A stretch of DNA of 64,000 bases from Pseudotabrizicola algicola (GTDB lineage: Bacteria; Pseudomonadota; Alphaproteobacteria; Rhodobacterales; Rhodobacteraceae). The stretch spans positions 62,001 through 126,000 of the forward strand of contig NZ_JAAIKE010000005.1 in assembly GCF_010915705.1 (NCBI RefSeq). The letters are read 5' to 3'. A program made the translations under genes and the position numbers. This document shows, piece after piece, positions 59,932-64,000 of the stretch. Numbering within the stretch: position 1 is the stretch's first letter; the number at the start of each line of letters is the position of its first letter. Under the pieces are notes generated by a model, which ran no database searches, was not told the DNA's origin, and was given only the letters and a program-made list of their open reading frames with translations.

Positions 59932-62742
59932 TCACGTCACCACCGTCCCGTTAGCTGCCACGATCCCGGCCATGCCCGGTCCGCCCTTCAGGGCCGCCGA
60001 TCCGATGTCGGTGTGGTTGTGGTGCACGATGCTGGCTCCGGCGGCGGCGGCATAGAGCGCGTGCTCGGTGCAGCCGATGGTCCAGGTGTCCCACAGCTCC
60101 ATCCGGTGCGATGCGCCCACGCCGACGTAAAAGCCGCGCGGGCAGTCGCGGATGATGACGCCACGGCACTCCACCCGCGTGCCGGTGCCATCGTCGATGA
60201 CAGGGTTGACCGCCGCGATCCCGGCGCGCTCACCGCCGCTGCCCGCGCCGGTGTCCCAGCCGCAGCCGACGATTTCGGTGCCATAATAACCGTCTTCCGC
60301 TCCGCCTGCGGGGGCGCATCCTGTTGAGCCGCACTGCTCGAACAGCCCGCCGTCTACCCGCCCGCGCCCGCGCTCGTGCAGCGACCGGCCATCATCGTGA
60401 GCCAGACACGAATAGGGCTCGATGCTGTGCAGAAAATAGTCGATCGAGGCCCGGCCATCCTGCCGACCGGGCGTGTCGCCGGTTGTGCCATGGCCGTTCC
60501 AGTTGTCATTAGATGAGCCGATGACGCTGCAAAACCGATCGGTGCCGCTGACCCAATCCAGCGACAGGCCGTCGACCGGCGCACCGATGACATTGATGCC
60601 CTCGAAGTCATAGCGCGCCATGTTGTCGCAAGTCAGGCCGACAAACTCCCATGTGATGCCCAGGGCCGACAGCTTGTTCTGCTGGCGGCGGTTGGTAATG
60701 CCATCGCCACGCGGCACCCGCACCGCCATTGTCAGCGGATCGACGCCCGGCACAGACCGGACATAGAGCACGCCAGAAGACCACCACCAGCTGACGCGCG
60801 CGGCTGCCTCCAGCGTGTCGAGGCTGGTCGGGCCTGCGTAAAACGGCATGTGCGGGCAACGGTGCGAGCGGCCATGGTGTTGCGTCCGCCGATCTGCGGC
60901 GCTGATCTCGGACCAGGGCACCCCGATCAGCCAGACAAACCCGCGCGGGGTGCTGGCATGGTGCATCGCCGGGGCAGTCGCCAGCGCCGCCTGATACACG
61001 TCGGTGCGGCCCGGCACCGCCGTAAACCCGGTCACGATATCGCCGCCGCGAATGATGGGCATCGCGCCGGGGGCCGCGATCAGGTCGATGCCGCCAAACA
61101 TATTGCCGTCGATCAGCATGTTGGCGGCGGCATAGACGCCGTCCGCCAGGATGATCGTAGACGCCCCGGTCGCCATCGCGCGGCGCAAGGTGTTGACCGG
61201 CGCAGCGGCGGTACCAGCCGCGCCCAGCGTGCCGGTGGGGCTGACATGACAAACCCGGCCTGATGTCATGAAGTCGGGCGTCGGGAAGGCAAACCGCTTG
61301 GCTCCGGCACTGACCCAATCCTCCTTGATCCTGATTGTGCCGGTGACCCCGGACCCCATGTCTGAGTACAGATCGACAAAAGCGCACGTAGGGGCGAGGG
61401 GTTTGTCCAGAACTGAAAGCGGAGCGTTCGCCATTCCGGCGGTGATGTTGAGCTGGGTGCGATAGTCGCCGTTGCCATCCGAGAGGTCGCGGATTTCCGT
61501 CAGGGCGGCCGTCATTTGCATGGCCAGGATACGGCCTGCCACATCCGAGAAATCTACGACCGCGCCTGCCGAAAAGGTCTCGCCGTTGATCGCGTCGCGC
61601 GGAATACGGGCAAATCGTCCGGATGCAGCCGTGCCAGATACCTGCACCCCGGGGGTGCCATCCGCGAGGACGACGCGGGTTGCTTGTGCGTTGACAAAGG
61701 GGCGGGTGATCCAGTCGCACAAGTTGACCTGTGACACGTCGCCGTTGCGCGCGAGAGGTGCGATGGCCGGGGTCAGCGCGGCGGTGATCTGCGCCGCCAC
61801 ATCGGATGGCAGGGTGGCGATGATGCGCAGGGTTGTGCCGTCCGCCATCACCCTGAGCTGATACAGGCTGGCCACCCGCACGTCTCCGGCGGACAGCGTG
61901 CCGCCGGTTGCCGCCTTGAGGGTGCGCGGGCCAAAACCGCCGACATCCAGCGTCGGATCGGGGGCGGTATTGGTGGCGGTGGCCTGCCACAAAAACACCT
62001 GAGAGGGGGCATATCCCGTCATTCCGGGGGGCGCAGTTGACACCTGAGCGTTTGCGCTGCCACCGTCTGCAGCTGCCAGCGGCAGGGTCTGCAGGAGCGG
62101 CGCTCTCCCGCCGATGGCAGCTGTGGTGGCCGGATCCTCTGCGGACCGCCCGACGATACGCCATTGGGTCGCGCCATTGGAGCAGCGCAGCAAAAGACCG
62201 ATTGATGCAGGTACGTCGGCAGGCAGCAGCGCCCCGCCGGTCTGGCGCAGGATCGGCAACCCGTTGAGCGTCATCGCCCCGGTATTTGTATTGCCAGAGA
62301 ACAGCATCACCATCAGGCCTTGGGTCAGCGTCACGCCTGCAGGCAAGGCAGCGGTCTGAGCGGCCGCGTCGCCCGACGACTGCAATGTGATGATCGGCAT
62401 GTCGCGGGCTGCCTTGGCCGCAAGCTGGGCCTCTGTCAGAGCGCTCTGCGGCACATCGCCGATGCGCGTCCAGCTACCTGTGCCCCAGGCCCCCAGTTTG
62501 AGGTAGACCCCGCGCAAGGCCTCGGTTGGATCGCCCCAGACCGCGCCACGCACACCGTCGCCCCAGGACAGATCGGCGTCGAGCAGCGCCCGCGTCTCCT
62601 TGTTGACCACGATGGCATCCAGGCTGAGCTGCTGGGCCAGCCGGGCGACCGGGATCCTGACACTCTCGCCGGACTGGTTGCCGAGCACATCGGTAACCAC
62701 CGACGCCTCGGTGAGGTTGGTGGACGCAACGCCAGCGGGCAT
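59932..62742 (-). CDS. Phage tailspike/tail-fibre-like protein, beta-helix type
   Basis: 936 residues from ATG 62742 with GGAGAG 6 bases upstream. The N-terminal third has repetitive beta-rich segments (TLTQGLMVMLFSGNTNTGAMTLNGLPILRQTGG) like phage baseplate-attaching tail fibres. From about residue 490, runs such as STIILADGVYAAANMLIDGNMFGGIDLIAAPGAMPIIRGG have the ladder pattern of right-handed beta-helix proteins. In phages such proteins bind and may degrade the host surface polysaccharide. The gene follows the gpJ-like gene on the same strand. Enzyme activity is inferred only. Confidence 0.8.
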   Translation of the reverse strand: MPAGVASTNLTEASVVTDVLGNQSGESVRIPVARLAQQLSLDAIVVNKETRALLDADLSWGDGVRGAVWGDPTEALRGVYLKLGAWGTGSWTRIGDVPQSALTEAQLAAKAARDMPIITLQSSGDAAAQTAALPAGVTLTQGLMVMLFSGNTNTGAMTLNGLPILRQTGGALLPADVPASIGLLLRCSNGATQWRIVGRSAEDPATTAAIGGRAPLLQTLPLAAADGGSANAQVSTAPPGMTGYAPSQVFLWQATATNTAPDPTLDVGGFGPRTLKAATGGTLSAGDVRVASLYQLRVMADGTTLRIIATLPSDVAAQITAALTPAIAPLARNGDVSQVNLCDWITRPFVNAQATRVVLADGTPGVQVSGTAASGRFARIPRDAINGETFSAGAVVDFSDVAGRILAMQMTAALTEIRDLSDGNGDYRTQLNITAGMANAPLSVLDKPLAPTCAFVDLYSDMGSGVTGTIRIKEDWVSAGAKRFAFPTPDFMTSGRVCHVSPTGTLGAAGTAAAPVNTLRRAMATGASTIILADGVYAAANMLIDGNMFGGIDLIAAPGAMPIIRGGDIVTGFTAVPGRTDVYQAALATAPAMHHASTPRGFVWLIGVPWSEISAADRRTQHHGRSHRCPHMPFYAGPTSLDTLEAAARVSWWWSSGVLYVRSVPGVDPLTMAVRVPRGDGITNRRQQNKLSALGITWEFVGLTCDNMARYDFEGINVIGAPVDGLSLDWVSGTDRFCSVIGSSNDNWNGHGTTGDTPGRQDGRASIDYFLHSIEPYSCLAHDDGRSLHERGRGRVDGGLFEQCGSTGCAPAGGAEDGYYGTEIVGCGWDTGAGSGGERAGIAAVNPVIDDGTGTRVECRGVIIRDCPRGFYVGVGASHRMELWDTWTIGCTEHALYAAAAGASIVHHNHTDIGSAALKGGPGMAGIVAANGTVVT

Positions 62743-62889
62743 GGGCTCTCTCCATCAGGGGCACGCCCGTCTATGCGCGCGCGGGGGGCACAGCGGCGAC
62801 CGGAACCGGGTTCCGGGCCGCCGGGTTTCTGCAGCCCTCGATACGCGCGCGCGGGGCGGCGTGGCCGGGGGATGCGGTTTCGGGGGGGG
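62743..62889. other. Very GC-rich spacer between the two phage tail genes
   Basis: 147 bp. It contains two copies of an imperfect CGCGCGCGGGG run (about 62774 and 62843) and a dyad CCGGAAC-cgg-GTTCCGG at about 62799-62815. No gene is seen. It may hold a terminator for the gpJ-like gene or a promoter for the tailspike. Confidence 0.4.
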
Positions 62890-64000
62890 TCAGATCACGA
62901 CGATGGTGAAGGGGCCGCTGACCGGCCCGGGGACGCCATCATCGTTCTGCGGCTCGATCCAGATGTAATGGATGTCCTGCGCCAGACAGGCCCCGGTCTC
63001 CAGATAGACGATCACATCGTCGATCGCGCCGTCAAAGGAGGTGCCCGCCAGCCATTCGATGCGGTCATTGCCGGTGACCGCCTGGATGCGGTCGCGGTGA
63101 AAGCCGTTGGCCGCAATGCTGGTGCCGGGACGGTCCGATCCGCCGGTCAGGCGCGGTGTCAGCCCGCCCGCCGTGCGGCCGGAGACGATGTAGCCGAGGC
63201 GGTACCATTTGCCTGCCTCAAAGGCCCGCGCCTGACCGATGGCCCCCGCCGTGCCCGCTGTGTGGGTGGCCAGCCCGGCGGCAATCGCCCAGCCCGGATC
63301 CAGATCCCAGGCCGCCGGGGCGTCCATGGTGCCGCCCGTGACCAGATTGGACCGGGTGGTGTCGCCCAGAGCAAAACTGAAGCTCTGCAGCGGGCTGACA
63401 GCATGGACCCCGCCGACCGCGTCGGTCTCGCGGTCCAGCACGGCCGAGGTCGAGCGGTAGAGCTGGATCTGGGTGGTATTGGCATCCGGGCCGGTGGCCA
63501 GCTGGATCAGCGCGCCCCCGAGCAGCGTGGTGATCGAGATGGTCTCATCATCCAGCGCCGCCGGGATCGGCGCATCGCCCGCGCCGATGATCACTGTCAC
63601 CGGCGTGGTCCATGGCCCGGCCACCCCCGTCCAGGACAGGGCCTGCGCGGTGATCTGGGCGGTGCTGCCAGAGCCATAGACAAGGATCGATCCCCCACCG
63701 GCCGCGACCGGGATCACCGCCTCGGTCCAGTCGCCGCTGGTGCCGAGCCGGTGCGAGATCCGGAACGAGACCGCGCTGATCGCCCCGCTGCCCGGCACGA
63801 TCAGAAAATCGATCCGCCCGGCCTCGCCGGTGCCGGAAATCCCCGAGGTGATCGAGGTGAAGCGCGGGGCCGAGGGCTGGAGCAGGTTTGCGCCCAGCTC
63901 GACCCCGACGCGCCCCGACCATGCCGGAACCTCGGCCGCATTGGTCAGGGCGTCGATCTCGGGCGCTGCAGCCACTGCGCGGATGATCTGGCACTGATCC
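62890..64000 (-). CDS. Phage tail tip (gpJ-like host specificity) protein, C-terminal part (runs off window end)
   Basis: At least 370 residues; the frame is open to base 64000 (DQCQIIRAVAAAPEIDALTNAAEVPAWSG), so the start is outside. Fibronectin-like beta repeats are suggested by VSFRISHRLGTSGDWTEAVIPV, AQITAQALSWTGVAGPWTTPVTV and IHYIWIEPQNDDGVPGPVSGPF, the pattern of the gpJ/tail-tip C-terminus. It precedes the tailspike gene, as expected in a tail module. It could be a gene-transfer-agent tail protein instead, but the tailspike next to it favours a prophage. Confidence 0.75.
   Translation of the reverse strand, partial: DQCQIIRAVAAAPEIDALTNAAEVPAWSGRVGVELGANLLQPSAPRFTSITSGISGTGEAGRIDFLIVPGSGAISAVSFRISHRLGTSGDWTEAVIPVAAGGGSILVYGSGSTAQITAQALSWTGVAGPWTTPVTVIIGAGDAPIPAALDDETISITTLLGGALIQLATGPDANTTQIQLYRSTSAVLDRETDAVGGVHAVSPLQSFSFALGDTTRSNLVTGGTMDAPAAWDLDPGWAIAAGLATHTAGTAGAIGQARAFEAGKWYRLGYIVSGRTAGGLTPRLTGGSDRPGTSIAANGFHRDRIQAVTGNDRIEWLAGTSFDGAIDDVIVYLETGACLAQDIHYIWIEPQNDDGVPGPVSGPFTIVVI

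Noticed and set aside
1-64000. CRISPR arrays, tRNA or rRNA genes, insertion sequences
   Set aside because: No regularly spaced identical repeats with unique spacers, no cloverleaf or rRNA-like segments and no transposase frames were seen.

Overview
The window is a contiguous piece of a GC-rich alphaproteobacterial chromosome, very probably from the order Rhodobacterales (Rhodobacter/Paracoccaceae type). The reasons are the RpoHII-type sigma factor with its own RpoE-like promoter, the rsmI-yraN-gshB and glnD-murJ neighbourhoods, the membrane-bound MoeB-like protein, the YcjX/YcjF pair, the large acyl-CoA dehydrogenase operon and the strong GC bias at third codon positions. The genus cannot be fixed from the sequence alone. 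I saw no rRNA, tRNA, CRISPR array or insertion sequence.

Region by region. 1-349 is the 5' part of a GlxA-type regulator. 490-6634 is a compact accessory cluster: a ketoacyl synthase III-like enzyme, an OleD-like reductase, a metallo-beta-lactamase-fold hydrolase, a PaaK/F390-type adenylate-forming enzyme and an ATP-grasp ligase on the minus strand, met tail-to-tail by an acyltransferase-like gene. Three 30-bp-period repeats precede it. It resembles the logic of olefin/beta-lactone (Ole) biosynthesis with swapped enzymes, and is the best candidate for an undescribed pathway here. 6838-10610 holds KDG kinase and an NMT1-type ABC importer. 10718-15866 holds TruA, the YcjX/YcjF stress-linked pair and an amino-acid ABC importer without a visible ATPase. 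16068-20507 (minus) holds a MoeB-like enzyme, Dut, CoaBC, a ChaN-like protein and RpoHII. 20582-24265 holds cobalamin salvage (CobU, CobC-like), a GST with a cysteine tail, and ComM.

24386-32374 is housekeeping: glutathione synthetase, YraN, RsmI, an LpoA-like lipoprotein, GlnD and MurJ. 32527-40048 carries a catalytically dead rhomboid, TrpS, an unrecognised membrane protein, a VOC protein, an Hsp70-like protein, a universal stress protein, an NfuA-like protein, TsaB and RimI. 40241-45797 is a purine-nucleoside import and phosphorolysis operon (BMP-type binding protein, ATPase, two permeases, purine nucleoside phosphorylase). 45877-48515 holds a TauE/SafE permease with a TIGR02186 partner and two hotdog thioesterases. 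48633-56215 is a beta-oxidation locus: two MerR regulators with a palindromic operator, an acyl-CoA dehydrogenase, a GST, a thiolase and a FadB/FadJ-type bifunctional enzyme.

56212-59627 (minus) carries a Hint-domain protein, a 2-hydroxyacid dehydrogenase, a CsaA-like RNA-binding protein, ProC and YbjN. From about 59.9 kb to the window end the content changes to phage: a 936-residue tailspike-like protein and the C-terminal part of a gpJ-like tail protein, so a prophage edge lies in or near the lower-GC gap 59628-59931.
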